Shown piece by piece: positions 7,481 to 16,508 of a stretch of DNA of 64,000 nucleotides (within the stretch, counting starts at the first letter, position 1; every line of letters begins with the position of its first letter). The position numbers and the translations under genes were made by a program. Origin of the DNA: Lachnospiraceae bacterium (GTDB lineage Bacteria; Bacillota; Clostridia; Lachnospirales; Lachnospiraceae); the NCBI GenBank assembly GCA_024693135.1, contig JAILLN010000049.1, forward strand, positions 165,475 to 229,474. The letters run 5' to 3'. The notes beneath the pieces were generated by a model. It was not told the DNA's origin and did not search any database. It saw only the letters and a program-made list of their open reading frames with translations.

Positions 7481-8956
7481 TTACCGCTGGAAGGATTTAG
7501 GGATAAGAATTTCAACTTTTGTCCCCTTGCCATAGGTGCTTACGATGCTGAGCCCATACTGCTCCCCATAGCTTAAGCGGAGCCTTTCCGCCACATTGGC
7601 CAGCCCGAAGCCCGCATTGTCTTCTCCCGGTTTTTCCATGCCGTCCACGATCCGAAGAAGCCTCACCAGCTCCTCCTCCGTCATCCCGATGCCGTCATCC
7701 TCCACAAAGAGCTTCAGATTATCCTGCCCCTCCTCGATCCCGATCCGAATCTCTCCCATGCCCCGTTTATTCTTGATCCCATGATACAGGGCATTTTCCA
7801 CGATCGGCTGGAGGGTCATCTTGATGATGGCATATTCATGGAATCTTTCCGGGATATCGATCTTATAGGAAAGAATGTCCCGGTAGCGGAAGGCCTGGAT
7901 GGAAAGATAAGCCTCGATATGATCCAGCTCTTCCCGGATGCGGATGAAATCCCTGCCTCCGGAAAGGGTGGTCCGGAAAAAGCGGGACAGTGCCGTGACG
8001 ATGGCCTCCACATCCTCTGTCCTGCCGTCTTCGGCAAGCCAGACGATATTATCCAGCGTATTATACAGAAAGTGGGGATTGATCTGGGCCTGCAGAAGCC
8101 TCAGCTCCAGGTTTCTGGAATTGATCTGTTCCTTTCGGATATTCTCCACTAGCTGGCCGATCTGGGCAATCATGCTGTTGAAGCTCCTTCCCAGGATCGC
8201 GATCTCATTGCTGCCCTCATCATCTGCCCTGGCGCTGAATTCCCCCCGGCCGACCCGCTCCGTCACCCGGCAGAGCTCCTCCACCGGCTTCGTGATGGTG
8301 CCGGTGATATAGACCGAAAGCATCACCGCCAGCACCGAGAGAAAGACCACCATCAGAATCGTATTCCGCATCAGCAGATCCCTCTGGTATTCCATCTGGG
8401 CCCGGATATTTTCCATGCTGGCCGCTTCATAATAGATATATTCCATGATCCTTTCCTGGATCAGCTGGGTCAATATCCGGATATCCGTATCCAGCCGCAG
8501 CATGTTTTCATCATAGCTTCCCTCCAAGCCGATGGCGGCATTGATATCGTTCATTCTTTTCCTTAAGGTGATCATCAGCTTGATGATGCTGAGGGTCAGC
8601 TCATTGGCATGGATGGAATTGGAGGTAGACTGGAGGGATTCGAAGGTCTGCTCTGCCTCCGTGATGAGCCGGTCCGGATCCTTCAGGCCGAGAGCAGGCT
8701 CCACCTCGTTTTTTTTGAGGGAGCGGGCGATCATCTGATACATCACATAATCCATCTCCTCCTTGAAGGCGATGTTATAGTGATTGGCCTCCGCCACATT
8801 CTGCACGATGGTATCATAGGAATTGCCAAAGCGGTCCAGCTGGTAGAGGATGAATCCGGTCATGGCAAGAAAAGGCGTGATCAGGACGATGGTAAGAAGG
8901 ATCAGCTTCGCACGCAGGGAAATATCCTGGAATACTTTATTTCCTTTTCCCTTCAT
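7481..8956 (-). CDS. Sensor histidine kinase, YesM/LytS type
   Basis: A 491-residue membrane kinase. TM helix 1 is about residues 15-38, followed by an extracytoplasmic domain to about 195, TM helix 2 about 198-220, HAMP about 220-270, a His_kinase (PF06580-type) domain with the phospho-acceptor H295 in INPHFLYNTL, then an ATPase domain with N388 (PIVENAL), DDGIGM and GFGLANV. It should sense a carbohydrate-related signal and phosphorylate the regulator at 8953-10581, whose stop overlaps its start by 4 nt. No ligand can be deduced. It precedes the sugar importer by 186 nt and very likely controls it. Confidence 0.92.
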   Translation of the reverse strand: MKGKGNKVFQDISLRAKLILLTIVLITPFLAMTGFILYQLDRFGNSYDTIVQNVAEANHYNIAFKEEMDYVMYQMIARSLKKNEVEPALGLKDPDRLITEAEQTFESLQSTSNSIHANELTLSIIKLMITLRKRMNDINAAIGLEGSYDENMLRLDTDIRILTQLIQERIMEYIYYEAASMENIRAQMEYQRDLLMRNTILMVVFLSVLAVMLSVYITGTITKPVEELCRVTERVGRGEFSARADDEGSNEIAILGRSFNSMIAQIGQLVENIRKEQINSRNLELRLLQAQINPHFLYNTLDNIVWLAEDGRTEDVEAIVTALSRFFRTTLSGGRDFIRIREELDHIEAYLSIQAFRYRDILSYKIDIPERFHEYAIIKMTLQPIVENALYHGIKNKRGMGEIRIGIEEGQDNLKLFVEDDGIGMTEEELVRLLRIVDGMEKPGEDNAGFGLANVAERLRLSYGEQYGLSIVSTYGKGTKVEILIPKSFQR

Positions 8957-10581
8957 GTCCTGTCCTGTCCCCTTGCCCGGAATTCCTTCGTGGTCATGCC
9001 CTGGGTCTTCTTAAAGGTATAGCTGAAATAATGGGGATCCTTGTATCCCACCCGGTAGGCCACCTCAAAGCTTTTGAGGTCTGTGGTCATGAGAAGCTCC
9101 TTCGCCTTTTCCATGCGCTTTCCGATGAGATATTCGATGAACGTGATGCCCATCTCCTGGGAAAAGATGGAAGAGAAATGATTCGGGCTGATATTGACCT
9201 TGGAGGCCACGGAATTCAGGGTGATATCCTCCTTGTCATAATGGGAATCAATATATTCCAGGGCAGCATGCACCACCCGGCTGTTTTTCTTGGCCGAGCC
9301 GCTGTCCCTTAAGCGGATGACACGCTGCATGTAATCGGTGAGATAATCCCTGACCTCGATCCAGGAAGGCCCCCTGCCTACGAAATCATTGATATTGCCA
9401 CATTCCCTGTCGATCTCCTCCGGGCCGGAGCCCAGCTCCTTTAAGAATCTCACCATGGAAAAATAAATATCCATCGTCAGGTAATTCAGGAAGATCAGGG
9501 ACTGCACATTCTGCTCCCCCACGGAATGAAATACTCCCTCCAAGAAAGAACCCACCTCATCGAAGCTTCCGGTCTTGAGGAAGCTTTCAATGGCCTTCTG
9601 GGGGCTTTCGCTGCCGGCCGCCATCTCTACGTCCAGGTCTCCGTTTCCTTCATGGCCGGTTCTCTCCCGGTCCGCATAGATCACCTGGTCCTTCTTCGCA
9701 AGAAACCGGTAGGAAAAGGCACGGCTGGCTTCATTATAGCTTTCCCGGATCTCACTGAGCCGCCGGACCACGGAGCCGATCCCGATAAAATAGGAGGCAT
9801 CCTTATGCTCCCCCACGGTACGGACGATCTCATCCACCGCGTTTTGGATCCCTTCCAGTGCTTCCCGGCTGTCGGAAACCATCAATATGGCAAAACCGTC
9901 TATCCCCCGGTCAAATACATGCCATCCGGGATGTCTTTCGGCGATCTCCAGGAGCTGCTGATGGAAGGCATTGCGCTTGGCCGAAAAGGAGTCCCCGGGC
10001 TCCCCGCTGACCGAAAACTGCAGCAAAAGCATCCGGTAATAGCCCGCCGTCAGATTGATCGAAAGCTTTTTCGCCAATTCCAGTATTTCCGAGGCAGACA
10101 TGCTGTTCATGATCACCCCGTTGAAAAGCTTCATATTCATGAGGAGCTGCTTTTCCTTTTCCTCCTCCTTCGCCCAGTCCGACTGTCTCTCGGACTCCGT
10201 CCTCTCCGCCTCGATCCTTTGTGCCACCTTCCGGATGGATTCCAGAAGCTTTGCCGGAGAGATGGGCTTCAGCAGGTACTCCGTCACTCCCAGGGACACC
10301 GCCTTCTGGGCATAGGAAAACTCATCATATCCGGAAAGGATGATGATGCAAAGCTCCGGCAGCTCCTTTTTTAAGAGCTCCGAAAGCTCCAGCCCATCCA
10401 TGAAGGGCATCTTGATATCCGTAATGAGGATATCCGGCTTCAGGTTCAGGATCTGGGGATAGGCCAATTCCCCGTCGCTGGCCTCTCCCACAAATTCGAT
10501 GCCCTCCCTCTCCCAGTCGATATGCTTTTTGATGCCGTCACGCATGACGATCTCATCTTCTACCAAAAAAAGCTTTACCAT
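8953..10581 (-). CDS. AraC-family response regulator, YesN type
   Basis: A 542-residue regulator. The N-terminal receiver has acidic residues E8-D9, phospho-acceptor D55 in ILITDIKMP and K in EYLLKP. A long middle region is followed by a C-terminal AraC double helix-turn-helix (about residues 440-540) with typical NISPNHFSSIF and VGYKDPHYFSYTFKK segments. The partner kinase is encoded directly downstream with a 4-nt overlap. The start codon overlaps the stop of the SufB-like gene by 1 nt (TAATG), and no good ribosome binding site is visible, so translation may depend on coupling to that gene. The likely target is the sugar importer at 7.3 kb. Confidence 0.92.
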   Translation of the reverse strand: MVKLFLVEDEIVMRDGIKKHIDWEREGIEFVGEASDGELAYPQILNLKPDILITDIKMPFMDGLELSELLKKELPELCIIILSGYDEFSYAQKAVSLGVTEYLLKPISPAKLLESIRKVAQRIEAERTESERQSDWAKEEEKEKQLLMNMKLFNGVIMNSMSASEILELAKKLSINLTAGYYRMLLLQFSVSGEPGDSFSAKRNAFHQQLLEIAERHPGWHVFDRGIDGFAILMVSDSREALEGIQNAVDEIVRTVGEHKDASYFIGIGSVVRRLSEIRESYNEASRAFSYRFLAKKDQVIYADRERTGHEGNGDLDVEMAAGSESPQKAIESFLKTGSFDEVGSFLEGVFHSVGEQNVQSLIFLNYLTMDIYFSMVRFLKELGSGPEEIDRECGNINDFVGRGPSWIEVRDYLTDYMQRVIRLRDSGSAKKNSRVVHAALEYIDSHYDKEDITLNSVASKVNISPNHFSSIFSQEMGITFIEYLIGKRMEKAKELLMTTDLKSFEVAYRVGYKDPHYFSYTFKKTQGMTTKEFRARGQDRT

Positions 10582-11507
10582 TATTTCAAAAACCCGTTGA
10601 TAATCTGTTCTTCCGCTTCCTGTTCCGTAAGCCCCAGGGTCATAAGCTTTATGATCTGCTCCCCGGCGATCTTGCCGATGGCCGCTTCATGCACCAGGGC
10701 CGCGTCCACATGGTTTGCCTCAAGAGCTGGCACGGCCAGGATCCGCCCCCTGTCCATGATGATGGAGTCGCATTCCGTATGGCCCTTGCAGGGTGCATTT
10801 CCCAAAAGCTTCGCGTCAAATTTCTGATAGGAATCGTCCCTTGCGACCGACCGGGATACCACATCCGCGCTGCAGCCTTCCCCATCCAGCTTTACCTCAT
10901 AGGTGCTGAGGGCATTCTGTACGCCATGGGTCATGAGCCTTTCCCGCACCACCAGCTTCGCCCCCTTTTTCAGCTCGGCTATGGTGCTGCGGTTCGTATC
11001 ATCCACCCCCTTGATCTGCACCATCTCCATCTCCATGGTGCTGTCTTCTTCCATATAGACCTCGGTTCCCGGATTCAGGATCCGCTTTCCTTTCCCGTCT
11101 CCCGAGCCGTAGTGCTTTTCCACATAACGGATCCTTGCTCCCTTCCCCACATAGAACCGGTGGATCCCGTCATGCTCGGAATCCTGGGGGCCGCAGTTGT
11201 CGATGCCGCAGCCGGCCACGATGACCACATCCGCATCCTCGCCGATATGGAAGTCATTATATACCAGCTCCTTAAGCCCGCTCTTTGTCATCACCACCGG
11301 AATATGGACGCTTTCATTTTTTGTCCCGGGACGGATGGTGATATCCAGCCCGCTGCCTCCCTCCTTCGGGACGATCTCGATATTCGCCGTGGAAACCCTT
11401 CCTGCCGATTCCCCGTTGGACCGGATGTTGTAAGCTCCCTCCGGTACCTCATGAAGCCCTGCCACCTCTAACAGAAGCCTTTTTTGTATCTCATCCAGCT
11501 TTTTCAC
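10581..11507 (-). CDS. SufB/SufD-family Fe-S cluster scaffold protein
   Basis: A 308-residue protein with the SufB/SufD beta-helix core, much shorter than classical SufB (about 480). Recognisable parts are GHTECDSIIM, VPALEANHVDAALVHEAA and GKIAGEQI. The conserved Cys in the GHTEC segment and the His-Glu of VHEAA are at places used for cluster assembly in SufB/D. With the adjacent SufC-like ATPase it forms a two-gene minimal SUF-like system. The start is a GTG at 11507, which overlaps the sufC stop (GTGA) and follows GGAGG; the longer frame from 11537 would overlap 34 nt. It runs directly into the response regulator gene, which is odd for a Fe-S gene. Confidence 0.85.
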   Translation of the reverse strand: MKKLDEIQKRLLLEVAGLHEVPEGAYNIRSNGESAGRVSTANIEIVPKEGGSGLDITIRPGTKNESVHIPVVMTKSGLKELVYNDFHIGEDADVVIVAGCGIDNCGPQDSEHDGIHRFYVGKGARIRYVEKHYGSGDGKGKRILNPGTEVYMEEDSTMEMEMVQIKGVDDTNRSTIAELKKGAKLVVRERLMTHGVQNALSTYEVKLDGEGCSADVVSRSVARDDSYQKFDAKLLGNAPCKGHTECDSIIMDRGRILAVPALEANHVDAALVHEAAIGKIAGEQIIKLMTLGLTEQEAEEQIINGFLK

Positions 11508-12256
11508 GACGCACCGCCTCCTTCCGCCATTTTGCATTCCCTGACTGCAGATGAAGTGCCGATAAGCCCCGGCAGGACCTCTTCCCTTGGCCCCTTCTCG
11601 GCAAGGCTTCCGTCCTTCAGCACGATGATCTCATCTGCGATCTCCAGGATCCTCTCCTGATGGGATATGATCAGGATGGAGCTGTCCTGGATCTTCTTTC
11701 TCATGTCCCGGAAGACCCCGATGAGATTCTGGAAGCTCCACAGATCGATCCCCGCCTCCGGCTCGTCAAAGATGGAAAGCCTGGAGCCCTTGGCCAGCAC
11801 CGTGGCGATCTCGATCCGCTTCAGCTCTCCTCCGGAAAGGTTGCTATTGACCTCCCTGTCGATATAATCCCTGGCGCAGAGCCCTACCGCCGCCAGGTAA
11901 TTGCAGGCCTCCGTCATGGACAGGCGCTTTCCGGCAGAAAGCCGGATCAGGTCGGATACCCGGATCCCCTTAAAGCGGACCGGCTGCTGGAAGGCAAATC
12001 CGATCCCCTTCCTTGCCCTTTCCGTGACATCGAGCGCCGTGATATCCTCTCCGTCCAAAAGGATCTGCCCCTTCGCCGGCTTTTCGATCCCCATGATCAG
12101 CTTTGCCAAGGTAGATTTCCCTCCCCCGTTTGGCCCCGTGATGACCGTAAAGGTCCGGTCCGGGATCTTCAGGCTGATATCCCGGATGATCTCCCGTTCT
12201 TCCTCTCCTGCCTCCTCCCGGTCTACCCGGAAGGAAAGGTTTTTCAGCTCCAGCAT
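11504..12256 (-). CDS. sufC: SufC-like Fe-S assembly ATPase
   Basis: A 250-residue soluble ABC ATPase with Walker A GPNGGGKST, signature LSGGELKRIEIA, Walker B SIFDEPEAGIDLW and the switch ILIISHQERIL, all typical of SufC. It would drive conformational change of the SufB-like partner during cluster assembly. The start at 12256 (MLELKNLSF) follows a GAGGAG site; the longer open frame upstream has no such site. No SufS, SufU or SufE gene follows, so sulfur donation must come from elsewhere or the system works differently. Confidence 0.88.
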   Translation of the reverse strand: MLELKNLSFRVDREEAGEEEREIIRDISLKIPDRTFTVITGPNGGGKSTLAKLIMGIEKPAKGQILLDGEDITALDVTERARKGIGFAFQQPVRFKGIRVSDLIRLSAGKRLSMTEACNYLAAVGLCARDYIDREVNSNLSGGELKRIEIATVLAKGSRLSIFDEPEAGIDLWSFQNLIGVFRDMRKKIQDSSILIISHQERILEIADEIIVLKDGSLAEKGPREEVLPGLIGTSSAVRECKMAEGGGAS

Positions 12257-12287
12257 TTGTTTCTTCTCCTCTTTTCTTTTCCTCTTC

Positions 12288-12302
12288 GGGCTTAAAAAGC
12301 CC
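12288..12302. repeat. Small hairpin in the sufC leader
   Basis: A 6-bp inverted repeat with a 3-nt loop (GGGCTT-AAA-AAGCCC) between the terminator and the sufC ribosome binding site. No U tract follows, so a terminator is unlikely. A leader role is possible but unproven. Confidence 0.3.
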
Positions 12303-12320
12303 CCTCTTTCCCATCCCCTC

Positions 12321-12350
12321 AAAAAAGACAGGCCCTCAAAAAAGCCTGTC
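12321..12350 (-). terminator. Rho-independent terminator of the iron-type ABC operon
   Basis: A 7-bp stem GACAGGC/GCCTGTC (12344-12350 and 12327-12333) with a 10-nt loop. On the minus strand it is followed by six T (12321-12326). It ends the ABC operon 27 nt after the ATPase stop and separates it from sufC. Confidence 0.8.
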
Positions 12351-12376
12351 CCTTCTGATCATTCAAAGCTTTATCC

Positions 12377-13450
12377 CTAAAGGATATGCACATTTTCCGG
12401 ATCAAAAGCTACCCTGGCCCTGTCACCCTCTCCATAGATCTTTTTATTCCTTGGATTAAAATCCGTGATCTTCACCAAAGTATCTCCTACCATGACATGG
12501 TAATTTTGATAGCTTCCCATAAAGCAGCTTAAGACTACCCTGCATGGCAGCTGGCCCTCCTCTGAGATCACCGCGGCCTCCGGACGGAGCACTAAGGTAC
12601 AGTCCTGCCCTTCCTTCAATCCCTCCTGGGACGCCTCGATCTGCTCTCCGTCGATCTCGATCACGGCCTTTCCGTCTTTCTCGGACTTCACCCTGCCATG
12701 CAGGAAATTTGCTTCCCCAATGAAATCCGCCACAAATTCGCTCACCGGATGGTAATAGATCTCCTGCGGCGTGCCCACCTGGGCAACGATCCCCTTTTCC
12801 ATGATGATGATCTTATCCGAGATCGCCATGGCCTCGCTCTGGTCATGGGTCACATAGACCGCCGTGATCCCGGCCTCCTGTTGGATCCTCCTTATCTCCG
12901 TCCGCATGGAAACGCGGAGCTTTGCATCCAGATTGGACAGGGGCTCGTCAAACAAGAGCACGCCCGGCTCCAGCACCAGGGCTCTGGCCAGGGCCACCCG
13001 CTGCTGCTGCCCGCCGGAAAGCTGGTTCGTCATCCTCTCCTCCATCCCTTCAAGCCCTACGAGCTTCAGGATATCCGTCACCTTCCTGCGGATCTCGGCC
13101 TTGTCCAGCTTTCTCAGCTTCAGGCCGTAGGCTACGTTATCAAAGATATTATAATGGGGCAGCAGGGCATAGCTCTGAAATACCATGGCGGTGTCCCGCT
13201 TATTGGGGGTCAGCTCGTTGATGGCCTCCTCCCCCAGATAGATCTCTCCCTCATCCGGGCTTTCAAATCCGGCGATCATCCGCAAGGTCGTCGTCTTGCC
13301 GCAGCCGGAGGGTCCAAGCAGCGTCACGAAGCTCCCCGGCTCTATGGAAAGGTTCGTATCCTTCACCGCATAGAAATCCTGCTTCGTTTTTGGATCCTTG
13401 TAGATCTTGGAGATATGCTCCAGACGGATTCCCTTTTTTTCTTTTCCCAT
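12377..13450 (-). CDS. Iron/spermidine-type ABC transporter ATPase (FbpC/PotA class)
   Basis: A 357-residue ATPase with Walker A GPSGCGKTT, signature LSGGQQQRVALARAL, Walker B LLFDEPLSNLDAKL and switch VYVTHDQSEA, then a C-terminal TOBE-like regulatory domain (about residues 270-357). The class energises import of ferric iron, polyamines, thiamine or phosphonates. The start at 13450 (MGKEKKG) follows GGAAGG; the 16-residue upstream extension lacks support. It is the last gene of the three-gene importer operon. Iron is favoured because of the binding-protein and permease types, but phosphonate remains possible. Confidence 0.88.
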   Translation of the reverse strand: MGKEKKGIRLEHISKIYKDPKTKQDFYAVKDTNLSIEPGSFVTLLGPSGCGKTTTLRMIAGFESPDEGEIYLGEEAINELTPNKRDTAMVFQSYALLPHYNIFDNVAYGLKLRKLDKAEIRRKVTDILKLVGLEGMEERMTNQLSGGQQQRVALARALVLEPGVLLFDEPLSNLDAKLRVSMRTEIRRIQQEAGITAVYVTHDQSEAMAISDKIIIMEKGIVAQVGTPQEIYYHPVSEFVADFIGEANFLHGRVKSEKDGKAVIEIDGEQIEASQEGLKEGQDCTLVLRPEAAVISEEGQLPCRVVLSCFMGSYQNYHVMVGDTLVKITDFNPRNKKIYGEGDRARVAFDPENVHIL

Positions 13451-13466
13451 AATCCCGTACCTTCCT

Positions 13467-15179
13467 TTAAGCTGCTCCCGTGGCCCTGCTTGTACCAAAA
13501 TGTTTGATGACCCAGTTCATCAGGACGACCGAGCCATAGGTGATCAAGATCAATATCGTTGCAAAGGCACAGGCAATGCCATATGCCCCCTTTTCTGCGA
13601 ATTCGTTGATCTGCACGGTGATGAGCAGGAACTGCGGCGTCACCAGCAGAATGATGGCACTGATGGCTGTGATGCTCCGGACAAAGGCTGTCACAAGCCC
13701 GGACAGGAAGCTGTCCTTAATGAGGGGAAGCGTCACCGTCATAAATACATGGAAGCTGTTTGCCCCCATGTCATAGGCAGATTCCTCGATGCTCTTGTCG
13801 ATCTGCCTCAATGCAGAGATCCCGCTCCTCGTCCCCGTAGGGAGGCTCCGGACGATAAATACGATCACCAATATGGCGCCGGTGCCGTAGATCCCCTGCA
13901 GGATGCCTGTCCGGAAGATGCCGGCAGAAAAGCCCCGGATATAGCCGATGCCCAGTACCGTGCCGGGTACTGCCATGGCCAGCATGGATACGGCTTCAAT
14001 GAAGCCCTTTGCCTTAAAGGATTTTTTCACCACCAGATAGGAGATGATCATGGAGAGCAAAGCCGTGATCGGGGATGCGATAAGGGAGAGCACAAAGGAA
14101 TCCTTAAAGGCCTTAAACCCTTTGTACCGCTTAAATACCTGGACGAACCATTTCGTGGTCAGGTGGAAATCATATCCCCAGGTCTTAAAGAGTGCGCCGA
14201 AGGGCACACAGATATACATCAAGATCACAAAGATGGCCAGAAGGGAGCAGAGGATGGACAAGGGACGGGTCACGCTCCGGTCCGTGATCAGCATCCTCTC
14301 CCGGCTGGCCTTTCCGGAAAGGGTCGCCGTGCTCTTCCTCTCCAGATAGTATTTCTGCACGATAAACATCAATAGCGTGATCATAAGGAGCACCACGGCC
14401 ATAGCCGAGGCACCCTCCTTGTCATAGGCTCCGGTGATCTGCAGATAGATCGTGGTAGCCAGCGTATCATAGGATCCGCCGATGATCATGGGATTGGCAA
14501 AGTCTGCGATGGATTCGATGAAGGTGACAAGGAACGCATTGCCCAGGCCCGGAAGCACCAATGGCAGGGTCACCGTCAAAAATACCCGGAACCGGGAAGC
14601 ACCCATGTCCCTTGCGGCTTCCTCCAGGGAAGGATCGATATTTTTGAGCAGTCCTCTCAGCATCATATAGCAGACCGGGAAAAAGGTCAGGGTCTGCACG
14701 ATGGCGATGCCCCAGAAGCCATATACGCTGTTGTCGTAAATATGCAGCAGATACCGGGTCACGATCCCTGCCTTGCCGAAGAGCATGATCATGGACAGGG
14801 ACAGCACGAAGGGCGGCGATACGACCGGGAGCATGGAAACTACCCGGAAGAGGCCGCCCATGAATTTCGTTCTCAGCTTTACATATACTTCCACATAGGC
14901 AAACAGCAGACCGATGAGGGCCGAAGCGATCCCCGTCAGGAAGCCTACCTTCAAGGTATTGGTGATGGCCCTGCGGAAATTGCTCATGGCAAGCACTCTC
15001 CGGAATACGGAAAGGGTGAGGCCCTCTTCGGTGATAAAGCTGTCTACCAGAAGGATGGCAAGAGGATACAGGATAAATACCGTCAAAAATACGATCAGAA
15101 CCGCGATCGTCGTCACCATGATCGGATCCGCCCAGAATTTCCTGCGGTCCAGCTCTGCACTCTGCCGTTTTCCTGACAT
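13467..15179 (-). CDS. Fused double permease of an iron-type ABC transporter (FbpB class)
   Basis: A 570-residue membrane protein made of two BPD_transp_1 permease units in one chain, the arrangement typical of FbpB/SfuB ferric transporters. Each half carries the EAA loop: LEEAARDMGASRFRVFLTV near residue 195 and IEESAYDMGANSFHVFMTV near residue 470. These contact the ATPase. About twelve hydrophobic helices are visible. It lies between its binding protein (34 nt upstream) and its ATPase (16 nt downstream). Confidence 0.9.
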   Translation of the reverse strand: MSGKRQSAELDRRKFWADPIMVTTIAVLIVFLTVFILYPLAILLVDSFITEEGLTLSVFRRVLAMSNFRRAITNTLKVGFLTGIASALIGLLFAYVEVYVKLRTKFMGGLFRVVSMLPVVSPPFVLSLSMIMLFGKAGIVTRYLLHIYDNSVYGFWGIAIVQTLTFFPVCYMMLRGLLKNIDPSLEEAARDMGASRFRVFLTVTLPLVLPGLGNAFLVTFIESIADFANPMIIGGSYDTLATTIYLQITGAYDKEGASAMAVVLLMITLLMFIVQKYYLERKSTATLSGKASRERMLITDRSVTRPLSILCSLLAIFVILMYICVPFGALFKTWGYDFHLTTKWFVQVFKRYKGFKAFKDSFVLSLIASPITALLSMIISYLVVKKSFKAKGFIEAVSMLAMAVPGTVLGIGYIRGFSAGIFRTGILQGIYGTGAILVIVFIVRSLPTGTRSGISALRQIDKSIEESAYDMGANSFHVFMTVTLPLIKDSFLSGLVTAFVRSITAISAIILLVTPQFLLITVQINEFAEKGAYGIACAFATILILITYGSVVLMNWVIKHFGTSRATGAA

Positions 15180-15213
15180 GATCTTAAGCCGCCCTCCTTA
15201 AAAAACCAACGAG

Positions 15214-16383
15214 TTATTCCGTCTGGAACCGGTCATCCGCGGCGCTTCCCAGTGCCTCCATGACCTCTTCCACATAGGTTGTGGTATTTGCCTTTGCATC
15301 CTCAAAGTCATACTCCATGACATTGTCCGGATCCAGGCCGAACTGTGCAGCCACGGCCGGCTGGCTCGCATTATCCAGCACCAGGAACTGATAGGAGCCA
15401 TTCTCGGATGCCAGCCCTACGCAATCCGGACTAAGCGCGTACTCGATCCACAGCTTGGCCGCGTTCGGATGCTTGCAGCCCTTGAAGATAGCCGTAGCGC
15501 CCACCTCGAAGGAGGTGCCGGAGGAAGGGATGATCAGCTCGATATTGCCATAGCCGTTATCCTCGATCTGGGTAATGCCGTCATGCAGGAATCCGATGCC
15601 GATCACGCATTCGCCGGTACCTACGTTTTTGGAGGGACCGGAGCCGGACTTGGTATAAACCTCGATATTCTTGTCCAGATCTACCAGATACTGGATGCCC
15701 TCGTCATGGCCGTATTTCTGGATCATGGTATTGACCACCAGCTTGGCCGTGCCGGCCGTATTGTAATTGGAAAGCCAGATCAGGCCCTTGTACTTGGGAT
15801 CCAGGAGGTCTTTCCAATCCTTCGGCGCCTCGATATTCATCCTCTGCAGCTCATCCTTATTTACCATGAAGCCCAGGATGCCTTTATAAATGCCATACCA
15901 GTTCCCATCCTTGTCCTTATACATGTCGCCGATCAGGTGGCTGGCATTCTTTGCCTCATAGGGCTCCAAAAGCCCTTCTGAAGCGGCTACGTTATAGGGA
16001 TCTGTCGTCCCGCCGAACCACACGTCTCCGGAAGGATTGCCGTTTTCCTCTTCGATCTTGCTCTGCACCTCACCGGTGGAAAGCCTCTGGTACTGTACCT
16101 TGATGCCATAGAGCTCCTCGAAATGCTCACAGGCGGCCGCCAGGTAATCCTCCTCGCAGGAGCCGTATACCACAAGCTCCCCGTCAGCCTTAGCCGCATC
16201 GATCAATGCATCCATGTCAGAGGATGCATCCTGTGCTTGTGCCGCCTCCCCGGAATCCGTGCTTTCCTGAGCCTCAGCCGGGACTGTCCCCGCGTCGGAT
16301 GATGCGGCAGGCATAGCCTCCGTACACCCTATGAGACTGAAAGCCATCAATCCGGTCATTGCCAATGCGATCAGTCGTTTCAT
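15214..16383 (-). CDS. Iron-type ABC transporter binding lipoprotein (AfuA/FbpA/FutA class)
   Basis: A 389-residue lipoprotein with lipobox LIGC20, a short Ser/Ala/Glu linker, and a type II binding fold. Typical segments are ELVVYGSCEEDYLAA at the domain start, GDVWFGGTTDPY and the ligand-region SNYNTAGTA. The family binds ferric iron or, in some members, aminoethylphosphonate. The start follows AAAGGAGG. A strong promoter with an overlapping palindrome sits just upstream at 16434-16462, suggesting regulated expression of the three-gene operon. Confidence 0.87.
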   Translation of the reverse strand: MKRLIALAMTGLMAFSLIGCTEAMPAASSDAGTVPAEAQESTDSGEAAQAQDASSDMDALIDAAKADGELVVYGSCEEDYLAAACEHFEELYGIKVQYQRLSTGEVQSKIEEENGNPSGDVWFGGTTDPYNVAASEGLLEPYEAKNASHLIGDMYKDKDGNWYGIYKGILGFMVNKDELQRMNIEAPKDWKDLLDPKYKGLIWLSNYNTAGTAKLVVNTMIQKYGHDEGIQYLVDLDKNIEVYTKSGSGPSKNVGTGECVIGIGFLHDGITQIEDNGYGNIELIIPSSGTSFEVGATAIFKGCKHPNAAKLWIEYALSPDCVGLASENGSYQFLVLDNASQPAVAAQFGLDPDNVMEYDFEDAKANTTTYVEEVMEALGSAADDRFQTE

Positions 16384-16433
16384 AGATAAGCCTCCTTTTA
16401 TGATTTTGTATGGATTTACCAGATCCAGCTCAT

Positions 16434-16462
16434 ATTTTACCCGATTTCACCGCTGAAATCAA
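16434..16462 (-). promoter_or_regulatory. Promoter of the iron-type ABC operon
   Basis: A -35 TTGATT (16457-16462), 17-nt spacer and -10 TAAAAT (16434-16439), about 50 nt upstream of the binding-protein start. The match to sigma-A consensus is good. Confidence 0.7.
16443..16460. promoter_or_regulatory. Palindromic operator candidate in the iron-type operon promoter
   Basis: A perfect inverted repeat GATTTCA-4 nt-TGAAATC that fills the spacer and overlaps the -35 box, an ideal place for a repressor. It does not match the classical Fur box or DtxR site by eye, so the regulator is unknown. It could also form a small hairpin, but it lies upstream of the predicted transcript start. Confidence 0.5.
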
Positions 16463-16508
16463 CAAAGCCGGCCGCTGTCCTCAAAGACCCGCCGGGGCCT
16501 TCTTCCCG

